A stretch of 64,000 bases of DNA from Crotophaga sulcirostris (taxonomy: Eukaryota > Chordata > Aves > Cuculiformes > Crotophagidae): NCBI GenBank assembly GCA_013397455.1, contig VYZB01000383.1, positions 591,501 through 655,500 on the forward strand, in the 5' to 3' direction. The notes below the pieces were generated by a model, which was not told the origin of the DNA, did no database searches, and worked only from the letters and a program-made list of their open reading frames with translations. Within the stretch, counting starts at the first letter, position 1. Every line of letters starts with the position of its first letter. Below, piece after piece: positions 13,086-25,300 of this stretch. A program made the translations under genes and the position numbers.

Positions 13086-14176
13086 TCTGAATTATTCTTT
13101 ACATTGTACAATATATAAAAATACAGAGTACCCAAAAAAAATTCACAGTGTCTAAAGGCAGTGATTACAGTCTAGGTCACCTTTATACTAAAGTACCATC
13201 AAGTTTGATTGCATAGGAAGGGTGATGTGCCTTCACAACAGAGTCCAATAATACTCTCCAGGTTTTGCTATTTTGGGGCAAGCAATCTGCATTCGCACAA
13301 TAATTTCCCATGTATCTGAGATCCAGTATTGCATCTGTCACTCTCCCACCTCAATTACGAACTAAATCCTATGATTTCCATCTCACGTACCATTCATCCT
13401 CCCTAAACCTTCCTCGGTGGCAATGGACCTAATTAGCTGCATCACTTTTAAGTATGTGCAGGCTTCGATGCTATCTTAAGGAGGGGAGTGTGGATGGAAA
13501 CCACACTATTATAGGCTTTTACTTTGTTTGACATCTTGGTACTAAACCCCTTTTTAGCTTCAGTTATTAATGGCCCATCTGTGCTGACCTCTGTTTGACT
13601 TCGTGGCACATGACTTTACAGCACCCCACTCATGGAGGTTTCAGAACCAGAGTGGAGTGTTAATACCTTTCAAGATCACATTTGTCTAAAACCAAATCGT
13701 GGCTGGGACTTGCTTGCAAGCCAAATGCTGCTCTTACAGCTCTGAACCCTCTCAAGTAGCAGGGGTGAATTTACAGCTGAGGCTGGAGGCAGAACAGAAA
13801 AAAAATCAAGTTCAAGACCCAAATTTGTGTTGAATGCTATTGAGCACTTACATCCATGGCTATCTAAACAGTGTGCTGCTGGTTTTGCTCCTCCAGCTTG
13901 GATTAATGCAGACACTAAAATTTCCCAAAGGGTCCAAAGGAGGAATTTCCAGGCAGAACAGCTGAGACCAGATAAGCTCCACAAGGACCCAGCTCCAGAG
14001 AGGTTTCTGTCCAGTTTTGAATGCTCTGGCAAACAGGTAGGATGAAAATTTGTGGATTTGCTCACCTGCCCCAAATCTGCTCTGAAGCTGCCTGAAGTTT
14101 TCTCCCAACAGGCTTAACATGAAGACTCACCTGTACGAGTCTGGGCCTTGGTTACCAAGGCTTTAAAGCCATCTGT

Positions 14177-14199
14177 TGTTAAAAAAAAAAAAAAAAAAG
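14177..14199. repeat. Poly-A tract within the probable SEMA5B 3'UTR
   Basis: About 18 A on the plus strand, which is poly-U in the SEMA5B transcript. Other homopolymer or low-complexity tracts in the same UTR are at 18225-18275 (A-rich with GAAA units), 18590-18600 (poly-T) and 19034-19050 (poly-A). Confidence 0.85.
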
Positions 14200-14917
14200 T
14201 CCTTCCAAGCCAGTTTACTGGGTGTTTCTCTGTTACACCAGACAGCTCCACGGGGTGCTGTGCCCTGCTGCACGTGCAGGCTGGCTTGTGGGGGTGAGGA
14301 GGCGAGGAATGGGTGCAGAGACACCCCGAGACACCCAGCCTGGTGGCCTGGGGGCTTCTCTGGACCCCTCTGAAAAACAAAAGCCATGAGTTTCAGGGTT
14401 TCTCTTCCCTAAACTTTGTACTAAAGCCTCCTAGTGTGACTATAATGTCAATCAATAACTCAGAAAGTAGTGGCCAACTTCTTTAACATGGAAGATGACA
14501 TTTTTCATGTTCTAACAGACGATGTCTTTTCCTCTAATGGCACAATAGTTGTTACTCCTACTTGCTATTTTAATTTTCTTTGCACAATTACTCCCTACTT
14601 ATAATTACAAAAACAATAGAGTGATACACATGAGAGATTTGGGAGGCTTCTTCAGAAAATATAAGCAGTAACAAGAATCTTTTTCTTAATCATTCTTAAC
14701 TAGAGTGACTTAAGGGACTTAAGCATTTCTAACTAGAAAAATCAATTTTCTTTTCAATTAAAAAATTATATTTCATTTACTTCAAAAGTGGTTTTTTTAA
14801 ACCTAATGGAAAGGACACTAAATTTTTACAGATTTTTTCCCCTTCATTTTGTCCCTGTGGAATCTGAACATCAGCACTGCCTTTCTTATTCTAAGTTTCC
14901 TCTGCAGGCATTTTGCT

Positions 14918-15062
14918 AAATATATATATTGTGTGTGTATATATTATAAATATATACTGTATCTATCCACTGATAGATGTATACACTATTACAAAAAAAA
15001 GAGTAAGTTGTTACACAAACCTTACATTTACATTTTTTATATATATTTATATATATTTATAA
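14918..15062. repeat. TA/GT alternating low-complexity blocks
   Basis: Two blocks, near 14918-14960 (TATATATATTGTGTGTG) and near 15034-15062 (TATATATTTATATATATTTA), lie in the probable SEMA5B 3'UTR. On the transcript strand they would be AU-rich. Confidence 0.8.
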
Positions 15063-18000
15063 CTCTCCCCCCACTACATTTGGTACAAAGAGTAATTCAA
15101 TCTCAGTGGACAGGTTTTTTTTTTCTCCAGGTGGGCTTAAGATCAGATTAACACAGGAGGCATCAAAGTGTCTGCATCAGACATGGACTCCATTCCTACT
15201 CTCTGTTGATTTCAAACCAACCATCTAATTTTCTGAACGTAAGGCATCAGGAACAGTGGTGGTAAGACAATACAAATTCTTCTACAGTATCTGTACAGTA
15301 CATATATTTAAGAGCAGCCCTGGCTCATATGCTGAACATTCATGGGCACCTTTAGAGCAACAGCACCTCTTCCACTGTGGTTTGATCAGCAAGTGGTTTG
15401 TCTGTTAGTCAGCTGCACAAGTTATTTCTGGTGGGTGACAGCTGATGAAGTAAAACCTGACAGCAATGGGACAACACAACCTGGACGATGCCATAACACA
15501 TACCCCTTCTGAAGGGAGAGGCAGCAACTTCCATGGAAAAGGAAGGAATGGTTGAATTAAAGATGCTTCCACAGCATACTTGGCTGTAAGATTTCCATCA
15601 TATGTGACATACTGTATGCCTAAATCCTACCCAAAGGGTTTGCAGAGAACCAGTGTCTCTAGACCAACACAGGAACAGCCCAAGGTTCTCCTTCTCTGTC
15701 TTAGAAGTGAAAGGAAAAAAAATATATGCAGCAAGATGATTCTTTTGGAAAGCAATGCTCCTAAACTAATTGCATTTCCAGTGTACTGTAAGATAGCCTT
15801 AGGAAGAGGAAATTTTAGCAAGTTTAACATCCAGATGCAGGAACAATTCAAGCTGCTACAGATATTACAGACCTTATGATCAAGCTGCCAAATTACCTGG
15901 ATTGCAAGAATATCACTGTACGTGGTGTCATTAACCTGCCACGAATTGGAGAACTCATATAAAAAATGCAACCCTCACACTGCATTAACATTGTCCTTAA
16001 AGAACTGCTCTCTCTTGCAAATGTTAATTGAGTAACAAGCGTTTCTGATTTCAAGCGTTCTACTTTCTGCTCAAATGGAGTCTACAGACCCTTGCAGTGA
16101 TTGCCAATTATATGAAAAAAGGGCTGAATCCATTTGGATGGCTGGTAAGAAGGAATCCCTTGATCAAATTATAACCACATGCACCACCCTCGAAGCATCT
16201 GCCCTCCAGCAGCCTACAAAATATCCACCTCCTGAGTGCGATGGCAGTAATGTCTTATCTTGGTGAGCTGAACATTTAAATAATTTCAGCTGCTATGTTG
16301 AACTTTGGGAAAAAAAATCCGTTTACAGTGTGTTATTCTGTGAAGCTGAAAATGGAAAAATATTTGAGAACAGGGAAAAAAAAATAAAGGACAAATACAA
16401 AATCAAAATAATTGCAAGGTTTTCATTCACTTTGCCCTAGACTATGGCCACATGCACCGTAATTGCAAAATGTGTTGATTCAGGGAATCTTCTGAAGGTG
16501 AAGCTTGGAGATGGCTTAATTATACAGTGGCTAGAATGATCTTTGGAGCCAGTGTTTTCTTCTGAATCATATAAATTAAAGCTGGGAAATCCCATCCTGA
16601 TAGTCTATTGTAATAATTTTCAAACCCTGGGCCACATACTTGTTAGAACTACTTTAAGAGAGGATTTTGAATGTTGCCAAAGGGGATGTGGAAATTCAGG
16701 GAGATGGGGTGAACTCGTTACAGCACGAGGCACAAAGGCCTTGCTCCTCAAATGGGATTGAGAGGCCTGGGAAGAGTCCCCTCCTGCAGGTGCTCATACC
16801 TGCTACTGGTGCTTCCCTGCTTACCTGGGGAAGCTGCTTCACTCCTGCTGCTCTTGCCCCAGCTGTGCCTACTTGGAGGGTTGCAGCAGGTTGCTCCAAG
16901 CAGAGCTTTGAGGTCTGCATCAGCTCTTGACCCCACTTTAAGGGCACTTTGCTCTCTCTTCCTGTTCCCTCTATTTCAGGCCAGAGCAGAAGCAGGACGA
17001 GCTGCTAAATTAGAAAAACAGCTGCTGAAAATGATGAGCATCACTGTGCCTAAGGTGTCCTCGTGGCAGTGCTAATGACCCCACTCTATTACAAATACCC
17101 CTACAGCCTTCAATCACTGCAAACTGAAGTCGAACAAAGTAATTTAAAAATGGGAGGCTACTTTATTCTTGCCTTCTGGTCAAACCACCATAACACAGGC
17201 TTACAGAGCCACGTTGGTTTCTCCTCGCAGGAAAAGCAATATACTTGTCTCGAGCAATATGGCCTTTCTTCATCTCCTACTGGCTGCCTACATGAAAGAG
17301 CTGAGCAAACAGCCCTAGGTGGGCTTCCAACCAAGCAACTGCAAAGGAACAGCACTGAGAAACGACCAGTATCAGCTTACAGCAAAATCTGAAATAAAGC
17401 GAAGACAAACGGGACCGCTGAGAACACGGCCGAGCCAATGGCCAAGCACGGGCATGGCCATTGCTCGAGTAAGATGCAGACAACAAAGCCAAGCTCAGGA
17501 CCACATGGAGCTCATGCGTGTTTCGGGGTGTACTTTTATCTCATGCTCAGAATTGCGACATTCTAAAATCCTTAGCATCAGGAGTTCATTATAAATATTT
17601 AGAAACACTGAATGATAACAGCGGTGAACTTGTTCACGTTGCTAACACATCAGATGTAATTGTACATTAAGCACCAGCAATAAGTTTCATTTTTGCCAAA
17701 CAATTATGTCAGACAAACATCTGGTTGTAGACAACATGGCTTCTGCATCAAACTAATACAGTTCTTCTTAGACACAGTCACACACATACACAAAATTACA
17801 TTTCAAGGCTGGATATACTGTTTAATAATGCTACTGCCCCAATTTACTTCAACAGCCACAGCAGCATTTGTTTGTTGGGTAGTTTTTGTTCAGAAAAACT
17901 TAAGAAATACTGGCAAACAATGCACATTACTCAGCTGTGTTACTATTTCATAGAGTACTGACTGGAAGACACTATAAGAATGTGCAGACTTTCTGGGTCA

Positions 18001-19065
18001 TGTCAGAATACGGAAACATTCCTTACAAAAATACCCTCCCCCTGCAAAGTCAGAATTATTCACTCTCTGAAAACAAATGATCTAAAAACCAACAATAAAA
18101 CAAAAGGAAAAATTAGCCCAAAGCATGGTGATTTTTCCACAAGAAAAGCATGGCCTCTAAAATTGCCTTTCCTAGCAGATGCAATCAGGATCAAAGATGG
18201 AACAAAAAGAGTTAACACTTCACAGAAAAAAAAACAAAAAAAAAGGAACAAGAAAGAAAGAAAGAAAAAAGCCCATGGCTCTTGTGCGGCAATCATCACA
18301 TCTTTTTTTCCAGTGATATAAACATCTTTGTTTGTTAGGCACTCCAAGTCCATGTCTCCGATGTTATTCCAACATTTACTTTTCTCAGTGTCTCACTGCC
18401 TGTATAATTTTCTTTTAATTAAGACTGGAAACATTCTGGAAAGCTTCTTTGGGTAACACACTTTGTTTGTGTGTTGCTTGTCATCAGCTGAACTGCATAT
18501 TACCAAAGAAGGCTACGGAGATTATCTCCTGTAATATGAAAAGATTCTGTTGAAGATACAGGGAACACTGCCCTAGAAAGTCTCTCTCTTTTTTTTTTTT
18601 GTCTTAGCAGAAACATAAAAAAGAAAATCAAAAATAAAAAAGGAAAAAAAATGAAAACATTCTTCAAGTTGTTGGCATGATGGAGTCCTGCTTGGCCTGC
18701 CTCACGAGCTGTGCGTCATCGACTGCTACCCTGTCTCAGGAAGGATGCTCCTCACCAGACACACATCTCTGTCCCAGGAGGCCACCTCCTGCCTTGCTTA
18801 GGGTGCACCCGTGTAGGGTGCGCTGCTGCGTGGTGGCCACTGAGCCCAGCACACAGCCACCTCCTTGACAATGTTGGCCTTGGATAGCAATGCCGATCTT
18901 CCAGCCATAAACAATTGCAGTAGTAAGAGCCATCTCCAGCCAAATAGCCACAAAAGCTCTGCAGAATGGTCCATATGCATTTTTGTCCTTGTAAGGAGAT
19001 GTGCTGTTTACAAGAAATAGAATTAATCAAAGGAAAAAAAAAAAAAAAAGGACCCTACTGTACAA

Positions 19066-19073
19066 TATTTACA
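19066..19073 (-). promoter_or_regulatory. Pumilio-type element (TGTAAATA) in the proximal 3'UTR
   Basis: Read on the minus strand the octamer is TGTAAATA, a perfect match to the PUM1/PUM2 consensus UGUANAUA, about 90 nt after the stop codon. Such elements repress or localise neuronal mRNAs. One octamer can occur by chance in AT-rich UTR, so function is speculative. Confidence 0.3.
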
Positions 19074-19161
19074 TCTAGAGTCTGGGCCAGTATTTGGTCC
19101 ATAAAATCAATTAAAAAAAATCATATAGGAAGTGATCCAGTCCTGTAGGATCTGTCCATCA

Positions 19162-19317
19162 TCAGCTGTTGGTAAAGGTCCTTCCAGGGGAGGCCTCGGG
19201 CCTGTAGTCATATTTGTTCAGTGTACTGGGATAATAGGTTGTCGTGTACACGTTGGTTTGTTGCAACGGGTAGAAGTTGGTCCTGTCATCTGGTATTAAA
19301 TTGTTCTTGTTAAGTGT
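19162..19317 (-). CDS. SEMA5B: SEMA5B terminal coding exon, cytoplasmic tail and stop
   Basis: The exon starts in phase 0 after acceptor ttctcttttacag and encodes [40 protein letters not shown] and [11 protein letters not shown], then TGA at 19164-19162. There are 51 residues plus the stop. The tail is tyrosine-rich (six Tyr), which would suit phosphotyrosine or adaptor docking, but no defined motif is claimed. The N-terminal part agrees closely with remembered mammalian SEMA5B, while the last residues differ (mammals end in a CFPNS-type sequence). It is separated from the previous exon by 17.7 kb. Confidence 0.95.
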   Translation of the reverse strand, partial: TLNKNNLIPDDRTNFYPLQQTNVYTTTYYPSTLNKYDYRPEASPGRTFTNS

Positions 19318-22300
19318 CTGTAAAAGAGAAGAGAACATGACAGGCATGGCACTGGTGCCACGTAATCGCTCTTTTCTACCTGCAGACACCTCCCTCTCAC
19401 CTGCCTCCTCCGTCACGGTCTGTGCTGCAGCCACCACCACCTTCCCTCCGGCTGGGAGAGCAAGACAGCACATCAGGCTCGCTATGGGGCTGGTCTACGG
19501 GGGACCCCAGCTCCTGCCAGGTCTCCTTGGGTGGACCTGTGCTCAGCTACTGCTAGGGCCAGACCCAGAGTCTTCTCCAGGGACCCAGAGTCTCCTGGTA
19601 GATGGCCACGTTGTCTGAACACCGTTGTCACACAAAACCATGCTGGGCTTACATGAAACTTGGTGATCAATGGCAGCGCTCAATCTAATCTTTTCCAAAA
19701 TGCCCATGTTACAGCCTGCAGCTCCCTCTCAAAACAGTTGCCAAATGGCAGCTTTTTCTCTTTGGAAGAGCAGGTGTGCATTTACCTGATCTCCATCTCC
19801 ATTGGTAGATATCCAGGTTTGGACCCCCCGATATTAAGTGTGTCACTTCTGTAAGCTACAGTATAAGTAACAAATCATGGTCACTTTTGGAAAAACTAAA
19901 ATGACTTTCAAAAAAATTTAACAACCACACAACAATTGTTGGTAAAAACAACATAAAAAATGAGAACCACAAACACCCCTTTTACCATACAAATTTAGAA
20001 ATGGGATTTTTCTCCCTCCCCTCTTCCCTCCCTTCTTTGCTTTTTGCAAGAATTGCTGTGACTCTTCCCACCAGCAAGCAGATGTCCCCCACCCCCCAGA
20101 CGAAAGCCCGTTGCTATGCACAAGGATAAAAATCCCATTTTGGGGGGTATGCAATAATTTCAGGAAGCTTTATCTTTATCTTTTACCTTTATCTTTATAG
20201 TCACCTGATTTCTGTGAATTTGGCTGAGGAACATTTATGCTAGTTTTTTCAACTAGTCCCTGGCTTAGATTTCTTACATATATCTCTGTTCTAGGTCACT
20301 CCTAGGTGCACCTTTAGTGGTTGTCATGCAGGGAACTCACTTCTTGGATTTGGGAGTCAACACAAGGTGTGTTTGCTACAGCATCCTCATGATTAGGGTA
20401 CAGCACCTTTAAAGAGGATATGAGCATCTCTCCTGACTGGAGTCGAGATGGAGAGGTCTAATGAGGCAACCAGTGCTGGGACCTAATGGTTGTTCTGCCA
20501 CAACCTGGTGCTCCTGGGGGAACAACTGCACCTCAGTTCCCCCTTGAGACAAACAGCTCATACCTGACCCAGCTCAGGGCAAGATGGAGATGAGTTAACT
20601 AATGCTCAGGTCCATGAAATACCCAGCTCCATTAGCTTCACGTGACCCATGTAACTTCAGCCACCTAAACTTCGGGCATCAGGGCTCCATCAGCAAGGTG
20701 AAGAGAAGTCTCTTTCCTGGATGAAGGCAGGTGCAGATGAAAATTGCCTTCTGGGGAGCCTCTGTCCTTTCAGCCCTGGCAGCAGCAGGGAGATGTGCTG
20801 ACAGTAGGTGCCCAACTTTTAGAAGGTTAGATTTAGGTCAGCAGGGTCTTACCCTGTGCATGTGCCCATGGCACAGTCAGGGCTTAGCCACATCCCAGCT
20901 GTGACTGCTGAATTGACCAGAGCAACCCCTAGGCTCAAAGACAAGACCACAGACAGTACCATTTATCTCCCAATTTCTTTGCAGTTGAGTAATTCTACTG
21001 CATGGGGAGGAGGAGAGGAGGAGGAAGAAAAGAAAATGCTTTCTTCTAATCCCGTAGCAGGCTCACAGTTAGAGCTACCCTGGGAGCTGCAACTCCCAGT
21101 TTCATACAAGACATTAGGAGGAAAGGCTTTTCTATGGCAAAAACTACCCTGACAAAGAAATTCCCAATTGCTGAACTCCCAAACAACTTTTTTTGGAAAC
21201 GAGTACTACCTGAAACATCTCCTCCCACCATCTGGAAGAGACTCAGCACCCTCTTGGTCTGACTATCATCCTTCCCTGCCTGGATTCTCTAAAATGAGCT
21301 CACATCATGTTACTTGTAGGAACCAAGGGCAGAATTTGTACAGACATGTTCAAAGTGATGAATATTTCCAAGGAATAAGAATTTGTACCTTTCAATATGG
21401 AAGGGAGAAAAGAAATGTCATGCTTTGCTCCCAGTCACCCAAAGAAATATTAAAATACTGTGGGCAACAGAGTGCTGCTTTGTGCTGGAGGCTGGGAAAC
21501 AAAGAAGCCAGGCTCAGTCCTCTGCTGCTTGCTATGCTTCCTTGGGAAATCCAATTAACTGCTCTCTGCTTCAGTGTCTTCTGACCCAGCTTGATAAAAA
21601 CTTTTGAGATACCTGTAAAAATGCACTTTGCTAAGTACTGAGTATTTGGGGGAACTGCTCTCTTGTGAACACCACAGGTGTTCGTATGATAGAATCACAG
21701 AAAGGTTTGGGTTGGAAGGGACCTTAAAGCCCACCCAGTCCCACCCGCTGCCATGGGCAGGGACCCCTCCCTCAGCCCAGGCTGCTCCAGGCCCCATCCA
21801 GCCTGGCCTTGGGCACCTCCAGGGAGGGGGCACCCACAGCTCCCCTGGGCAACCTAAACCTAGGCCAGGGCCTCCCCACCCTCAGCGTGAATTTCTTCCT
21901 GATGTCCAATCTAAATCTTCCCCCTTCCAATTTAAAGCCGTTCCCCCTCATCCTATCGTCACTTACCCTTGTAAAAAGCCCCTCCCCAGCTTTCCTGGAG
22001 CCCCTTCAGGTGCTGGAGGCTGCTCTAAGGTCTCCCTGGAGCCTTCTCCTCTCCAGGCTGAACAACCCCAACTCTCCCAGCCTGTCCTCAGAGCAGAGGA
22101 TCTCCAGCCCTCGGATCATCTCCATGGCCTCCTCTGGACCCACTCCAACAGTTCCATGTCCTTCTTATGTTGGGGATTCCAGAACTGGACACAGGACTCC
22201 AGTTAGGGTCTGTATATCAGCTGTACATGGTGACTGCTGCTTCCTACCAGTGTCTCTAGCCCAGGGCACCCACAGCAGGCAGTTACCCTGATGATGGTCC

Positions 22301-25300
22301 ACCACAGCAGGAGGAAGAGGCTGGTTCCCATTGCTGCACTCTGTGGACTCTCTTGAAGGTGATCCACCATCCAAGCTTCATCTGGGTCACTTTTTGGAAC
22401 AATTAAGGTTCATGACATGCCAGAATTAACACCTCTGAAATTGAGTGACATCAAAATCCTGACCTGGGATGTCTCAGGACCATTTTTATCTGAGGACAAA
22501 TGCCTCGGGACTCTGCATTTTTGGCTTTCAGTTGGAAAATCTATATGAGTCTCAACATGTCTCGTGGTGTTTAAAACTAGCCCCTTACAGCAGACTTAGG
22601 ATTTAATTAATAGGATTTACATACTTTTTTTCCCTCTCTCACCTTACCTTCATATAACATTTAATTAGGAAAAAACCCACAACTGCTTCTCTGCTCTCTT
22701 TGGTTTTATTTTCGATGAAGGGCTTATATCTTAGGGAAATACCTTATGAAAATGGTTTAGAGGAATTTATAATGCAATTAGCTGCAAAGAATTTGTCTCC
22801 GGAAATGCTGCAATGGCAGAACAGTCCTAAATCAGCATGATCGGTGTGCGCTGCCTTAACATTTCTCCACACAAACTTGTTGTCTGTCTCGTTTTAATAA
22901 ATAGATTATTAGGTTCCTTGGCACTAGAAATGGGTTGATATTTTGAAGTAGGGATATTAGGCAGCAGTGAATTTTAGAGATGTACACATCCTGCAAGAAC
23001 TTCAGGAGCAGAGGTGCACAGTTACATCTCTCTGGGTGGGCTCCTGTGCTGATTTACGCAGAGATTTAACCCTTGCTAGCATCCTGCAGTTCTTCATCGT
23101 GGCAATAAACATTCTCTTTGGAAGATATTCCCCCAATGCTGTACGGGTTATGCCATCAAGCACAAGGCCAGAGCCTTATGACAACTTGAACTCACTGGAG
23201 TTATGGTGGGAACGAAAACAGCCTGCTGCACCCCTAGGTGTTCCCATCAGTATTTATCAGTCCCAACAAGAAATACCAAGAATCGTCACCACCACACAAC
23301 TACAGTCAATCACAAAAACTAACACAGACCAGACTCTTGCTCACACCAATACTCCTACAAGTGCCTCGTCACCTCAGCCACCTCTGAGTCAAGTCCCCAG
23401 TATTACAGCGGTTGCTGAAGACATGCCCAATAAATCCTCTTAGAATGGACAATCCTTTGGTGCTTTTTTGAGCTTCACGGTGGCTGCAGTAATTAAGCTG
23501 ACTAAAATAGTTCAGGCTGTCCTCAGTAGAGGTTTCAAAGAAGGAAGAAAGACTTGCCTTTTCTGCTTGATCCCTTCTGCACTACCTTTGGGGAGACGTG
23601 TCAGTCATCTGAGCACTCACCAGACCTTAAGATGACAATTTTCCTGATACTCAACCTGTATTTTCCCCTTCTTTTTTTTTTTTTTTCTGTTTCCTCCCAT
23701 ATCAAACATTAATGCCTCTCCCCTGGCTGCAGCTACAGCCTCTTAGGACTGGTTGCTCAGTAAGCAGGATCACAAAAGACCAAGACCCTGAGCTAATATG
23801 AAAACCTGTGGGATGTGCTTAGAAAAAGTGTTCCTTTCAACTAATAGCTAGAAACTCAATATGCATCTATCAAATACTTTTCCCTGTTTCCTCCCTTTCA
23901 ATATGAGCCATGCCATCCCAGCATATTTGATATAATTTGTTTCTTCTGGTCTATTCACCACTAACCTCAATTCAAGAACCTGTTAGCAGAAGGTAAGCCA
24001 CCAGCATGCACTGACTTAACCAAATGGATCACTCAAAACCAGGCACAACTTCAACTGCTTTCTCTAATAGACCCTTCATTATGTTGCATTGGAATATGAC
24101 TAATATTTTACAACAACCCAACCCTCTGATCCAGGAATTCTGCTTTGTCAAGCCAGGGATGTTTCAGATGGATTAAGATGGACATGGTTTTAAGGAAATG
24201 TAAAACAGTAGCAGCTTTCTCCATTATATGTGATCCGCCAACTAATCCAAAGGTCTGATCTTGTTACCAGTGAATTGCACGTCTATGCCAAGCACAACAG
24301 AATCCTGAGTATTTCAATATTTACAGAAATGTATAAACAATTTGTGATCACTTTTGCTATTGTATTAGCAATTAGTTAGAACTGGAAGAGTCTGAGGGAA
24401 AAGTTTAGAGATGCTTCCCGTTGTGTGCTGCTCTGCCCCCTGGTATTCATACAGGAGAAAAAATACTGACATGTACTCACAGGCTGTTTCTCCCAAGGTA
24501 GAGCCAAGATGTGTTAAACATGACTGCATTGTGCCATATGCATCCATTTAATTTTGTTCGGGTGTCTCCATTGATATTTTTAGCCTAAGTCATCATTCAG
24601 ACTTTCCATTTGTTGCTTTTCCTCCAGCAATACGTTGCCTCTATTCCCCCAAATTCTGCCTCTGCTCCAAGCCATTAAGTCATAATCCACTGACCTACTT
24701 GCTTACAACCTCCCAGATGCACCAAAACATCTTCAGGGGTAACAGTGTGGGACTTTCAGTACTACTCCCATTCTACAGCTGCATGCACAAGCTGTATAAA
24801 CATTTCTTACACACATAAACAGATCAATTTTCAATAAACAATCATGAAAATTTCAAAACTTGACTTTAAAAGGGGATGAACATCTCCCCACCCCCAGTTA
24901 AAAGTAATTCCATATAGGTTTTGAGAAACTAAACTGAAAAGGATGTTTCTAAGAGCTTCTCATACACATACAACTAATACCAAAAAAAAGGGTCATAACA
25001 TAGTTCCCACAGGATGACATGCAGTGACATGAAAGGAGGTTGTAGTGAGGCGGATGTTGGTCTCTCCTCCTAAGTAACAAGCAACAGGACAAGAGGAAAT
25101 GGCCTCAAGTCGTGCCAGGAGAGGTTTAGACTAGATATTAGGAAAATTTTCTTCACTGAAAGGGTTGTCAAGCATTGGAACAGGCTGCCCAGGGAAGCAG
25201 TTGAGTCACCATCTCTGGAGGAATTTAAAAGACCTGTAGATGTGATGCTTAGGGACATGGATTAGTGGTGAACTTCACAGTGTTAGGTTAAGGGCTGGAC

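Larger units (their letters stand above)
13060..19161 (-). other. SEMA5B: Probable SEMA5B 3'UTR (about 6.1 kb)
   Basis: Downstream of the TGA the minus strand has no coding potential. It is AT-rich with long homopolymer tracts and alternating TA/GT runs, and contains no CR1 copy, unlike both flanking regions. That repeat exclusion, plus the good AATAAA context at 13080-13085, suggests one long 3'UTR. Earlier possible signals exist (AATAAA at 17162-17167, ATTAAA at 17821-17826), so shorter forms are likely. The end is inference; RNA data would be decisive. Confidence 0.45.

Noticed and set aside
21628..22291. Overlapping 192- and 160-codon open frames rich in Pro and Leu
   Set aside because: They are the antisense reading of a minus-orientation CR1 element.
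22967..23443. 158-codon plus-strand open frame with a Ser/Thr/Pro-rich C-terminal half
   Set aside because: It is antisense in the SEMA5B terminal intron, with no recognised family and no promoter or splice support. The composition is interesting but compatible with chance. Conservation of the frame in another bird would reopen it.
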